Shown: in pieces, positions 26,701 to 34,758 of the stretch
Position numbering within the stretch: position 1 is the stretch's first letter
Layout of the letters: each line of letters opens with the position of its first letter
Source of the DNA: JBFWRI01 sp050248995
GTDB lineage: Bacteria; Pseudomonadota; Alphaproteobacteria; JAIXQD01
Direction of reading: 5' to 3'
Length of the DNA stretch: 64,000 nt
Assembly (NCBI GenBank): GCA_050248995.1
Contig: JBFWRI010000003.1
Location: 40,292-104,291 of the forward strand
Translations under genes and position numbers: made by a program
The notes under the pieces: generated by a model
What the model saw: the letters and a program-made list of their open reading frames with translations, nothing else
Databases searched by the model: none
Told to the model about the DNA's origin: nothing

Positions 26701-27727
26701 GTGCGAGCAGCTGCTCAATCACCGGGTCCAGCGCCGTGCCGGCCATCACACCTTCAAGATTATAGACCGTGTAATCAATGCGGTGGTCGGTCACGCGGTT
26801 CTGCGGGAAGTTATAGGTGCGAATGCGTTCGCTGCGGTCGCCGCTGCCCACCTGCCCCTTACGATCCGCCGCGCGGGCCGAGGCCAGCGATTGCCGCTGC
26901 GCTTCATAAATGCGTGACTTCAGCAGCTTCATCGCCTTAGCCTTGTTCTTGTGCTGGCTGCGCTCTTCCTGCATCGCCACCACCGTGCCCGTGGGAATGT
27001 GCGTGATACGCACAGCGCTGTCGGTCTTGTTGACGTGCTGACCGCCGGCACCGGATGCGCGGTACACATCAATGCGCAGGTCTTTATCCAGAATTTCGAT
27101 ATCCACATCTTCCGCTTCCGGCAGCACGGCCACGGTGGCGGCCGATGTATGCACGCGCCCGCCTGCTTCGGTAACAGGAACCCGCTGCACGCGGTGCACG
27201 CCGCTTTCAAATTTCAAGCGCTGGAACACATTGCGGCCTGTAATGCCAGCAACGCCTTCTTTCAAGCCGCCAAGATCGCTTTCCGACACTTCGTAAACCT
27301 CGAATGTCCAGCCCATCTGCTGCGCGTACAATTTGTACATGTTGAACAGTTCGCCCGCGAACAGCGCCGCTTCCTGCCCGCCGGTACCGGCGCGCACTTC
27401 CAGGATGGCGTTCATCGCATCGGCTTCATCTTTCGGCAGCAGCGCTAACTGCACCTTGCGTTCCAGCTCGGGTAGCAGCGGCTTCACCCGCTCGATCTCG
27501 GCTTGCGCCATACTGCGCATTTCCGGGTCGCCCAGCATTGCTTCGGCGCCTTCCATATCTGCCTTGGCGCGGTTATAGGCCACAATCGCCTGCACAATCG
27601 GCTCCAGTTCAGAGTATTCCTTGCTGGCCTTTACAAACGCTTCGCCGGTCAGCGTGCCCGACGACAACAGGTCACCGACTTCAGCGAAGCGGAACTCCAG
27701 TGACTTTAATTTCTCTAAAAAACTCAT
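26666..27727 (-). CDS. prfA: Peptide chain release factor 1
   Basis: Class I release factor for UAA and UAG stops. The ATG at 27727 (MSFLEKLKSLEFRFAEV) gives 353 residues. The catalytic GGQ is in RASGAGGQHVNKTDSAVRITH, and HRVQRVPVTEAGGRVHTSA carries the RF1-type P-x-T recognition tripeptide (PVT) rather than the SPF of RF2. Leads a probable operon with prmC, DUF4167, mtaB and ftsY. The region just upstream holds palindromic element A. Confidence 0.97.
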   Translation of the reverse strand: MSFLEKLKSLEFRFAEVGDLLSSGTLTGEAFVKASKEYSELEPIVQAIVAYNRAKADMEGAEAMLGDPEMRSMAQAEIERVKPLLPELERKVQLALLPKDEADAMNAILEVRAGTGGQEAALFAGELFNMYKLYAQQMGWTFEVYEVSESDLGGLKEGVAGITGRNVFQRLKFESGVHRVQRVPVTEAGGRVHTSAATVAVLPEAEDVDIEILDKDLRIDVYRASGAGGQHVNKTDSAVRITHIPTGTVVAMQEERSQHKNKAKAMKLLKSRIYEAQRQSLASARAADRKGQVGSGDRSERIRTYNFPQNRVTDHRIDYTVYNLEGVMAGTALDPVIEQLLAHDEAERLAELG

Positions 27728-27819
27728 GGAAATGTGATAGCGGACCAAGCGCCACTAATAAAGAGGAATAAAGCCAGAATTACGTTAGGGCGTGGGGTTG
27801 CTGTAAGTTTATATCTTGC

Positions 27820-27944
27820 AGGCAATTCGCTGCACCGAGTCAGGTATTGCGCCCGACGAGAGCCGGCGCGCAGCGTATACTTGATACGTGAGCACCGGAA
27901 GCGCAGTCGGGCGCAATAGATGACCGGTGCAGTTAGGATTGCCT
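27820..27944. repeat. Multi-armed palindromic element, copy A
   Basis: Four nested inverted-repeat arms: AGGCAAT (27820) with ATTGCCT (27938); CTGCACCG (27830) with CGGTGCAG (27925); ATTGCGCCCGAC (27846) with GTCGGGCGCAAT (27906), 12 bp perfect; and a central hairpin CGTAT-ACTTG-ATACG (27874-27888). The core 27858-27906 aligns without gaps to copy B at 29388-29436, with the last 18 bases identical. Its right arm touches the stop codon of the 27943-28335 gene. It may be a mobile REP-type element or a structured intergenic RNA. Confidence 0.75.
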
Positions 27945-28335
27945 AGGCAACGACGCACTGTTCGATATCGCGGAGCATCAGGCCCTCTTCATGGCTCAGC
28001 TCCATGCGCAGCTTGGGGTCCATGAATTCGCGACTCACTTCGCCGGCGCGGTGGCCGATCAGGTGATCGAACACACGCTTCAGGGTCAGCTTGCGCTCCA
28101 GCTCGGCCAGCAGGGCCGCCAGTTTTTCCTCGATGATTTTTTGTTCGGCAAGAATCGCTTCCAGCGCCGCGCCATCATACGTTGCGCCGCGCTTCTGCCA
28201 GCAGGCCGCTTCGGACAGCCGCAGCGCGCCGATTTCCTTGCACAGTGTTGCGATGGATTCCTGGGTCGGGGTGAGGATGCCTTTCTTGATAAGGCCGATC
28301 TCGTCCGCCCCGCGATGCAGTCCCTTGTTTCTCAT
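27943..28335 (-). CDS. Hypothetical coiled-coil protein
   Basis: 130 residues, no family recognised. Strongly helical: AALEAILAEQKIIEEKLAALLAELERKLTLKRVF has heptad character at about residues 55-90. Low in aromatic residues, no signal peptide. AGGGGCGG lies upstream of the ATG at 28335. It precedes prfA with palindromic element A between them. Confidence 0.6.
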   Translation of the reverse strand: MRNKGLHRGADEIGLIKKGILTPTQESIATLCKEIGALRLSEAACWQKRGATYDGAALEAILAEQKIIEEKLAALLAELERKLTLKRVFDHLIGHRAGEVSREFMDPKLRMELSHEEGLMLRDIEQCVVA

Positions 28336-28662
28336 ATCCGCCCCTTTCTATGCTCGCCCTTAATTGCACTCTTCTATGCCATCTATTGTCGCAACCCGGC
28401 CTTAAGCGGATATTAAAATTCTGGTCGCGAAAGAATCGGTTTTCTATTTGTAAGTCAGTAAGTTAGATAAAAATCGTATGTTTCTTAAAAAGAAAATACT
28501 TCTTGTTTTAGAGAACTAAGCGTGCTATATAAGACAGGAATATAGAGCCTGGAGTGGTGACCGGACCCGCAATTGCTCAGCGCATACATACGCAGGAAGA
28601 TTTGTCGGAAAATTGAATCGACTAACGCATTGAATAAGGCCGACGATTTCGTGACCCCCCCT
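28336..28662. other. Intergenic region, AT-rich
   Basis: 327 bases without a credible gene. The middle (about 28420-28540) is markedly AT-rich, with GTGCTATATAAGACAGGAATATAG near 28520-28545, and may hold the promoter of the coiled-coil gene on the minus strand. I see no tRNA, riboswitch fold or long repeat in it. Confidence 0.4.
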
Positions 28663-29325
28663 CTAGTTGGGCATCGCGTCGATAAGTGGCTGTGACGCAG
28701 GGTTCATCGCTGTGCGGTCCAGCAGGATAGCGGCCGGGGTTGTGCCCTTGCCGTAGAATTCTTCGTTATAGCTCTGGCGCGGTGAAATCACGGTGCCATC
28801 CAGCGCAATGCCGGCGAACACGCCCGATGACTTGGCGAAGGCATACATATCGGCCTTGGTATCCATACCAGTCGATGCCTGGGCGCCAGCGCCGATTTCG
28901 CCCAGTGCGACGTTGGCATCAGCCCCCAGCGTCACCTTGTTGTTCATGATCGCCTGCAGGCCCTTTTCCGTCATGATGGTGATGATCAGCTGCGACGACT
29001 GGGCGCCGATCTGCAGGCCATAGCTAAGCCCGCCCAGCGTATAAAAGGCAGGATTGCTCCACTTGCCCTCGCTGTCCTTCGACAACAGCACGGCATTGCC
29101 GCCACGACCGCCGATGAAGAAGCCCACCTTGATCATGTTGGGCACAATCAGGATGGCCTTGGCCCGGGTGGCAAGATCCAGCAGGTAAGGATAATTGGGA
29201 TCCGAAAACAGGCCCTCGGCTGTCACGCGCGCCTTATCGACCGTTTCTTCGGGTTCCGACATGGCAAAAGCCGAGCTCGTCAGAACAAAAGAGAAAAGCA
29301 CGATAAGAGAGAGAAGTTTCTTCAT
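28663..29325 (-). CDS. SYLF-domain (Ysc84/DUF500) secreted protein
   Basis: 220 residues from the ATG at 29325, opening with a signal peptide (MKKLLSLIVLFSFVLTSSAFA). The mature protein matches the SYLF lipid-binding family: AKAILIVPNMIKVGFFIGGRGGNAVLL, a W at WSNPAFYTLGGLSYGLQIGAQ, and VTLGADANVALGEIGAGAQ, ending in AFAKSSGVFAGIALDGTVI. Periplasmic or envelope-associated; precise role unknown. Lies downstream of palindromic element B. Confidence 0.9.
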   Translation of the reverse strand: MKKLLSLIVLFSFVLTSSAFAMSEPEETVDKARVTAEGLFSDPNYPYLLDLATRAKAILIVPNMIKVGFFIGGRGGNAVLLSKDSEGKWSNPAFYTLGGLSYGLQIGAQSSQLIITIMTEKGLQAIMNNKVTLGADANVALGEIGAGAQASTGMDTKADMYAFAKSSGVFAGIALDGTVISPRQSYNEEFYGKGTTPAAILLDRTAMNPASQPLIDAMPN

Positions 29326-29351
29326 GTGCGTGTACCTTATCTTTGTTTTCT

Positions 29352-29472
29352 TGATTGCGCTAGGCTGCGGCATATAACGACAGCGCCGAGAACCGGAGCG
29401 GAGTGTACGCTTAGTACATGAGCACCGGAAGCGCAGGCGGTTAAGTTAGATGCCCGGCATAGTTAGCAATCA
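29352..29472. repeat. Multi-armed palindromic element, copy B
   Basis: Arms TGATTGC (29352) with GCAATCA (29466), GGCAT (29369) with ATGCC (29450), CGCC with GGCG, and a central hairpin TGTAC-GCTTA-GTACA (29404-29418). The core 29388-29436 aligns gaplessly to copy A (13 of 16 left-flank bases and all 18 right-flank bases identical). The hairpin stem differs from copy A by two paired, compensating changes. The right arm includes the cobS stop codon. Confidence 0.72.
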
Positions 29473-30312
29473 GCCAGCCTGTGAGGCGACCAGCATGACC
29501 AGCATTGATAGCTCGACGATTTGCTGTGTTGCACCCAGCACATCGCGGGTAAACCCGCCGATCTGACGCTGTGCAAGCACCGCAACCGCCAACGCTGCCA
29601 GCAGGCCCGCACCCAGCATCAGGCCGGCCGCCGTAGCGTCAGCCAAGAATAACGTGATTAACACGGCGAAAATAAGGCTGATTGTCAGGCGTTCGCCCGA
29701 AGGCTTGCCCAGCTGGGCAACAGGATCGTCGGCCCGCACCGGGCCCAGCCATGCGGCCACCAGCGGCATCAGCACGCGCGACCATACACAGGCGATGACA
29801 AGGCCGGCGAAAACCGTATCGCTGGAACTGAGGCTGGAAATGGCGCCGGCTTTTGTAATCAGCGACAGGGTAACGACGACCGTGCCATAGGTGCCGATAC
29901 GGCTGTCCTGCATGATTTCCAGTTTTTGTTCGCGTGTGGCACCACCGCCAAAACCGTCGGACATGTTGGCAAGGCCGCCTTCATGTAGCGCGCCTGAAAT
30001 CCAAATCATACCGGCCAATGCCAACGGCGCTGTGACAAAAGGTGTCATGCCCATCAGGCTGCCGATACCGTCGATCGCCGCACCGAATGCGCCGATCACA
30101 AGGCCGATGAACGGGAACCAGATGATCGATTCCTGCATCACGCCTTCGGGCCACTGGCGGTCTTGGAAGATGCGAAAACGGGTCAGGATTTTGATGGCGG
30201 CTGCCAGGCGCGCCAGGGCGCGGATGGAAAGGCGCCGCGGAATACCGCCGCCCGGGTTGCCATTCGGCTTCTCGGATTCGGTCGGTGCGGCGGCGGGTGA
30301 TGTATCGGTCAT
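29470..30312 (-). CDS. cobS: Adenosylcobinamide-GDP ribazoletransferase CobS
   Basis: Joins adenosylcobinamide-GDP and alpha-ribazole in the last step of cobalamin assembly, in the inner membrane. 280 residues: a polar, proline-rich N-terminal extension of about 30 residues, then multiple membrane helices with the signature ALHEGGLANMSDGFGGG and IMQDSRIGTYG (canonical HEDGLAD…DSRIGTYG; D to G in HEGG). No other cobalamin gene or B12 riboswitch is visible nearby, so it is an orphan here. Confidence 0.93.
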   Translation of the reverse strand: MTDTSPAAAPTESEKPNGNPGGGIPRRLSIRALARLAAAIKILTRFRIFQDRQWPEGVMQESIIWFPFIGLVIGAFGAAIDGIGSLMGMTPFVTAPLALAGMIWISGALHEGGLANMSDGFGGGATREQKLEIMQDSRIGTYGTVVVTLSLITKAGAISSLSSSDTVFAGLVIACVWSRVLMPLVAAWLGPVRADDPVAQLGKPSGERLTISLIFAVLITLFLADATAAGLMLGAGLLAALAVAVLAQRQIGGFTRDVLGATQQIVELSMLVMLVASQAG

Positions 30313-30362
30313 GGTGCTTGCCCATATTAAGCAAGCCCGGCGATTTGGGAAGGGCCACGTTG

Positions 30363-31229
30363 TTACCGCTTCAGGCGGCGCTCCTGTGCGCGGGCGACAA
30401 TATGGACATGACGGCCAAGGCCGGGGTCGGTGAAGGCTTCTTTGGCTAGGCGCAGGCGGTGTTCTTCCAGCGCCCTCATCCGGGTGACCGGTGCCACGCC
30501 CAGCGCCGAACGACGACGGCGCAGGGATCTTAAAGTGTGCCGCGTATGCACTTGCTGTTGACCCGAAGCTTTGTTGATACGGTTCAGTGTCTCTTGCGCG
30601 GCCGCTTGCACATTTGCATTGGTGTCAGCCTTCACGACCGCACGCAAAATTCCTGTCAAATCGCCCACGGTAACGCGGGCGCTTGCCGGCATGGTCCTAG
30701 CGTGTTCGTTCAGCACCTCATTATCGATCTTCTCATAAACGCGCCATAGCGCCGCGCACGCGCTGGCCCGCAAGGCCGCTGATTCCGACATAAGACATAT
30801 GTTAATATGCCCCAGCAAAGGCTCGCGAGCCAAAAGCGATGTCGTGTTTCCGCTCTGAATAATAACGGACCAGACCATCAATGAAAAATCACCGTCATCT
30901 TGGTAGGGCCCGCACAGCCTTTTAATCATCGGACCCACCTGCTGCCAGAATTCAGCCGGGCCTGCTGCGGCCAGATTCTTTTGCAGCGAGGATGCGAAAC
31001 GTGTGGCGATCCCCTTCATGTCGTTTTCATCGGTCAGACGGTCAAATGCCGTATCAACGCAATTCTCGGCATGGCGTTTGCGGCGGACACGCTTGTTCCG
31101 TGCCTCGGCATTGGCGCTCAGGATGGGAATGGCTTTTTCTTTGACGGTCTTTTTAAGGCGAATACGCTTTTGGCCGCGATCGGTAGCGGCTTCTGCCTCT
31201 AATCTGTGGGCGCGGTCTGCGGCGTTCAC
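30363..31229 (-). CDS. Hypothetical basic protein
   Basis: 288 residues from a GTG at 31229; an internal ATG (MKGIATRFASSLQKN, about residue 71) is an alternative. No family recognised. Both ends are very basic (RIRLKKTVKEK…RNKRVRRKRHAE; HTLRSLRRRRSALG, ending ARAQERRLKR). The middle is helical with possible HEAT-like turns (SAALRASACAALWRVYEK, TNANVQAAAQETLNRI). The composition suggests nucleic-acid or ribosome association. Confidence 0.55.
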   Translation of the reverse strand: MNAADRAHRLEAEAATDRGQKRIRLKKTVKEKAIPILSANAEARNKRVRRKRHAENCVDTAFDRLTDENDMKGIATRFASSLQKNLAAAGPAEFWQQVGPMIKRLCGPYQDDGDFSLMVWSVIIQSGNTTSLLAREPLLGHINICLMSESAALRASACAALWRVYEKIDNEVLNEHARTMPASARVTVGDLTGILRAVVKADTNANVQAAAQETLNRINKASGQQQVHTRHTLRSLRRRRSALGVAPVTRMRALEEHRLRLAKEAFTDPGLGRHVHIVARAQERRLKR

Positions 31230-31315
31230 AGTGTCGGGGTTCCCCAGTTGAAAGTTGTAACTTTCTTCTTATGGGCGCCGAGTATAGGGGGGCGGTCCGG
31301 GTTTTTAAAGAAAAA

Positions 31316-32314
31316 TCATGCGGCCAGCAGGCTGGTCACATCAATCATCCGGTTAACAAAGCCCCACTCGTTATCGTACCAGGCCAGAACCCGCACAAAC
31401 GTACCGTCCACCACCTTTGTCTCGCCCAAGGCGACTGTGGCCGAATGCGGATCATGGTTAAAATCACTGGAAACAAGGGGCTTATCGGTCACAGCCATAA
31501 CGCCGTTCATGCCGGCTGCCGCTTTAACCAAAGCAGCGTTAACTTCCTCGATCGTCACAGGGCGGGTAACCACGGCTGTTAAATCGATCATCGACACGTT
31601 GGCAGTCGGCACCCGAACAGCCACGCCATCCAGCTTGCCTTTCAGCTCCGGCAGAACCTTGAATACAGCCTTGGCCGCACCGGTTGATGCCGGAACCATA
31701 TTCTGCGCAGCAGCACGGGCGCGCTGCAGGTCATCGTGCGCCGTATCAACCAACCGCTGGTCGGCGGTGTAACTATGTACCGTTGTTACAAAACCATGAA
31801 CGATGCCAAAAGCCTGCTGCAGGGCAACAACAACCGGCACAAGGCAGTTGGTCGTGCACGAGCCATTGGCGATAATGCTATGACCAGCCTTCACATCCTT
31901 GTGGTTAACGCCATAGACAACCGTAATGTCTTCATCTGTTGCGGGGGCTGAGATAAACACGCGCTTCGCCCCTGCAGACAGATGCTTGGCAGCAGCGTCG
32001 CGCTTGGTGAAACGGCCCGAGCACTCTAGAACAATATCGATCCCCATATCTTTCCAGGGCAGCTTTGCGGGGTCGCTCTCATGCACCATCGCAATTTTAT
32101 GGTTGCCGATCATCAGTTCTTCGCCGCTGACGCTCACACTTTGCTTCAGGCGACCGTGTACGCTGTCGAATTGCAGCAGATGGGCGCTGGTGGGTACAGG
32201 CGCCAGTTCGTTGATGGCAACAACCTGAAACGGCAGGTTCTGGTGTTCAAGATAGGCCCGCAACGTCAGGCGACCGATACGGCCGAACCCATTTATCGCG
32301 ACGCGAGCCGTCAT
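31316..32314 (-). CDS. gap: Glyceraldehyde-3-phosphate dehydrogenase (type I)
   Basis: 332 residues from the ATG at 32314 (MTARVAINGFGRIGR). NAD-binding GFGRIGR, catalytic C153 in NGSCTTNCLVP, the histidine block TTVHSYTADQRLVD and the C-terminal SSDFNHDPHSATVALGETKVVDG…WYDNEWGF are all present. E35 in VVAINELAPV replaces the NAD-selective aspartate of many Gap proteins, and INELA plus DFNHDPHS also occur in erythrose-4-phosphate dehydrogenase (Epd), so an Epd-like activity is possible. It begins 6 bases inside the end of the pilus cluster's last gene. Confidence 0.92.
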   Translation of the reverse strand: MTARVAINGFGRIGRLTLRAYLEHQNLPFQVVAINELAPVPTSAHLLQFDSVHGRLKQSVSVSGEELMIGNHKIAMVHESDPAKLPWKDMGIDIVLECSGRFTKRDAAAKHLSAGAKRVFISAPATDEDITVVYGVNHKDVKAGHSIIANGSCTTNCLVPVVVALQQAFGIVHGFVTTVHSYTADQRLVDTAHDDLQRARAAAQNMVPASTGAAKAVFKVLPELKGKLDGVAVRVPTANVSMIDLTAVVTRPVTIEEVNAALVKAAAGMNGVMAVTDKPLVSSDFNHDPHSATVALGETKVVDGTFVRVLAWYDNEWGFVNRMIDVTSLLAA

Positions 32315-32319
32315 ATCCG

Positions 32320-32745
32320 CTACTGCGCGTAAGCGGGGGCTTCGCCCGAGCCGCCGCGATAGAAGTGACAACTTAACTCGCACTTGCCGTTGCCCTTATC
32401 GTCAATACAACAAATGGGCCACTGCGTAGAGGCTCCTAAGCCAGGTCCCTTTGGGGCATACGATTCAGGTAAAGCACATTTTTCATAAGTGCCTTCGTTT
32501 TCAAAGAGCGTCAGCATCCCCTCTGGGAACCCAAGACGGGTTGTTGCGCATTGATTGGCGAGCGCAAGAACCTGCTCCTGCGTAATACTAGCACGGCAAT
32601 CAAATGCATTTCCGCACGGAACACTGGTGAAGAGTTGGGCTGCATTAAACGGCGGGACATTATAGATATTGCCAGGGGGCGGTGTTCCGGCCTGCGCATT
32701 CAGACCTGCGATTAAAAGCATAAGCAGTGCAAAAATATATTTCAT
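32320..32745 (-). CDS. Small secreted cysteine-rich protein
   Basis: 141 residues, no family recognised. Signal peptide MKYIFALLMLLIAGLNAQA, then a mature domain with eight or more cysteines (VPCGNAFDCR, QCATT, EKCALP, PICCIDDKGNGKCELSCHF). Its ATG overlaps the pilV stop (ATGA), so it is the last gene of the pilus operon. Disulfide-stabilised extracellular or periplasmic partner of the pilus is the inference; the operon's DsbC-like protein would suit it. Confidence 0.72.
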   Translation of the reverse strand: MKYIFALLMLLIAGLNAQAGTPPPGNIYNVPPFNAAQLFTSVPCGNAFDCRASITQEQVLALANQCATTRLGFPEGMLTLFENEGTYEKCALPESYAPKGPGLGASTQWPICCIDDKGNGKCELSCHFYRGGSGEAPAYAQ

Positions 32746-34109
32746 CGCCCGGTCTCCATTTTTTGTTCAAGCGTTTTCACACGTTGGCGCAGCTCGGCAT
32801 TTTCTGCGGCCAGCTGGCGCAAAGACTCAATAATCGGCGCCACAAGCCCCCCATAGTTTACACCTTTGATGCCTTTTTCGTTGGTAGAGACTAGCTCGGG
32901 GAACACTTTTTCAACATCCTGCGCCAGAACACCTAGATTAGGCCGATGCGAACTCTTCAAAGTATAGCTGACCCCATGGATCTTCAGCAACTGATCCAGT
33001 GGTCTTTTTAGTTCTGCGATGTTGTCTTTAAGCCGCCGGTCGGAATCATAGATGAAGCTGGCAGCACGTAATTCACCATTAACAGTCAAGTCGCTGGCCA
33101 ACGTCAGCGTAGGATCAGCAGCACCGCCGCCGGCGGTCAGCGCGCGCGAAGCCCCACCGTAATCAAAAAGAATTGACGTTACATCGGCAACATTAGGTGT
33201 TGTTACAGTTCCTGTCGCCGCGATAGAGCTTGCAGCCACAATATCCCCGCCACCCATTTCGATTTGGCCGCCGCCCATTTCGACACTACCACCGGTCATG
33301 CGCAAATCGCCGCCGGCCATAATGATGTTATTTGTCGCGTCTGTCATACGGATATTGTGTGACGATGCATCCGCATCAAGGAAGGATGCCGCCGCTGCGC
33401 CCCCCATATACAGGTCGGTTGTCATCGTGGTCATCGTCGGTGCACCGCTGACAAGGACGCGTGATAGAAAATCACCCGAGGAGCCGGTCGTCAGGTCCAG
33501 CGAACTGATAAAAGCAAGGCCCGCCGAACGATTAACCGGCGGCGTCACCCCGCCAACAGTAAAATCCGTGACGGGCATTGAGACCGCACCATACGCCGTA
33601 CGAACCACATCCACAGCCTCGTCAAACACCGAGGCACCTTCGGCGCCGACAAGGCTGGCGATCATCGCGCGCGAGATGGGCGTACTTGCCGTGCCACCGC
33701 TGGTGAAGATACCGATCGCGAACATCGGGTAATCCACGCTGCTGACCGTAACATCGGTCAGGCGGCGCAATACGGCCGAATATGTTGCACCGCTGGGGCT
33801 TGTCGCCGGCAAAGTACTATTACGGAAAGTCTGCACATCGGCTGTAATCGAGCGCGTTGCGCCTTCGGCGATTGGGGTTCCCGCTACATCCCCCGTGCTG
33901 GCATCCATGTTGGCATTAAGATAGGCGCGCGCGCCCTTCAGCCATTGCTGGATCTGCTGTGCCGTAGCCTGGTCCTGAATCTGACGACTGCTGGCAGCCG
34001 TCAGCTGGAACAGGCCGGCGACCAGAATACCCAGAACAGTCAGAACGATGGCCAGTTCGACCAAGGTAAAGCCCCGCTGGCGATGATGGATATTTTCCGA
34101 CGACATCAT
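32742..34109 (-). CDS. pilV: PilV-like prepilin with tail-fibre repeats and S74 chaperone
   Basis: 455 residues. The N-terminus is a prepilin leader and helix: RQRG|FTLVELAIVLTVLGILV with E at mature position 5. In the 455 numbering, residues about 264-291 are four heptads MxGGxxx (MAGGDLR, MTGGSVE, MGGGQIE, MGGGDIV), like beta-helical phage fibres. The C-terminus from about 353 is an intramolecular chaperone (peptidase S74): S356-DRRL-K361 fits the Ser/Lys autocleavage dyad, followed by LKSSHRPNLGVLAQDVEKVFPELV and a coiled coil. PilV of IncI plasmids is the variable tip adhesin, so this is probably a trimeric tip adhesin that matures by self-cleavage. No shufflon or recombinase is visible. 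Confidence 0.85.
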   Translation of the reverse strand: MMSSENIHHRQRGFTLVELAIVLTVLGILVAGLFQLTAASSRQIQDQATAQQIQQWLKGARAYLNANMDASTGDVAGTPIAEGATRSITADVQTFRNSTLPATSPSGATYSAVLRRLTDVTVSSVDYPMFAIGIFTSGGTASTPISRAMIASLVGAEGASVFDEAVDVVRTAYGAVSMPVTDFTVGGVTPPVNRSAGLAFISSLDLTTGSSGDFLSRVLVSGAPTMTTMTTDLYMGGAAAASFLDADASSHNIRMTDATNNIIMAGGDLRMTGGSVEMGGGQIEMGGGDIVAASSIAATGTVTTPNVADVTSILFDYGGASRALTAGGGAADPTLTLASDLTVNGELRAASFIYDSDRRLKDNIAELKRPLDQLLKIHGVSYTLKSSHRPNLGVLAQDVEKVFPELVSTNEKGIKGVNYGGLVAPIIESLRQLAAENAELRQRVKTLEQKMETGR

Positions 34110-34133
34110 GTATCCCCGCACTTTAAATGAGGT

Positions 34134-34661
34134 TTATAGGGTTGTCACCATAGCTAATGCACCAACCGGTATTGTTGCGGGCACCCGCACCTGTGTTCCC
34201 GAGACGGACTCGATGTAACTAATCCCACCGCCCGATTGCACGATGCCTATGGATGGATCATTAAAATAACGCGTACCTACCTGCGATCGTAATTCAGAAA
34301 AACTTATAGCGTTTAGTGTTCCCGTTGATATCACATAAGTGACGACAACGCGTTCCGACGCTGATAAGCCGACAGTCGTGCCGGGATTGAAGGAAAGCGT
34401 CGGACCGGTAACAGTCAGCCCGGTTGCCGATGAATTCGTCAGGTTGCCGGCACCATGGGTGCACATGAGCGTATTTTCACTTGTTGCCCCAAGCGACGAA
34501 TTGATACGCGATTCATTCACAGCGGAGTTATGGCAGCGGCGCATGATTTCAGCAGCGGCCACTTTGGTATCCTGAAACATGGCCAACTGATCGGTGCCGT
34601 ACAAAAAGTACAGGCTGGTAAAAACGCCGGTAAAAACGACAATGCCGAACCAAAGTCCCAT
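34134..34661 (-). CDS. N-terminally anchored pilus-operon protein, possibly PilM-like
   Basis: 175 residues from the ATG at 34661 (AGGA seven bases upstream). One membrane segment at 3-22 (LWFGIVVFTGVFTSLYFLYG), then a Ser/Thr/Gly-rich periplasmic domain. There is no glycine-phenylalanine prepilin site, so it is probably not a pilin. Length, N-terminal anchor and the C-terminal VRVPATIPVGALAMV recall the PilM family of type IVB pilus operons, but R64 places pilM between pilL and pilN, so this is tentative. Sits between pilS and pilV. Confidence 0.6.
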   Translation of the reverse strand: MGLWFGIVVFTGVFTSLYFLYGTDQLAMFQDTKVAAAEIMRRCHNSAVNESRINSSLGATSENTLMCTHGAGNLTNSSATGLTVTGPTLSFNPGTTVGLSASERVVVTYVISTGTLNAISFSELRSQVGTRYFNDPSIGIVQSGGGISYIESVSGTQVRVPATIPVGALAMVTTL

Positions 34662-34758
34662 GCCGCTATCCTACCAGTAAGGGCTTAATAGAACCAAAAA
34701 ACTGGAAGCCAAAAAATGGCGGAAAAACGGGCATTTGCCGCTTTTCCGCCATGATTTC

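Noticed and set aside
30313..30362. Cobalamin riboswitch before cobS
   Set aside because: Only about 50 bases separate cobS from the next gene, too short for the known fold, and no B12-box was seen.
32320..34109. PilV shufflon
   Set aside because: No inverted partial pilV segments or Rci-type recombinase lie next to the gene; there is a single C-terminus.
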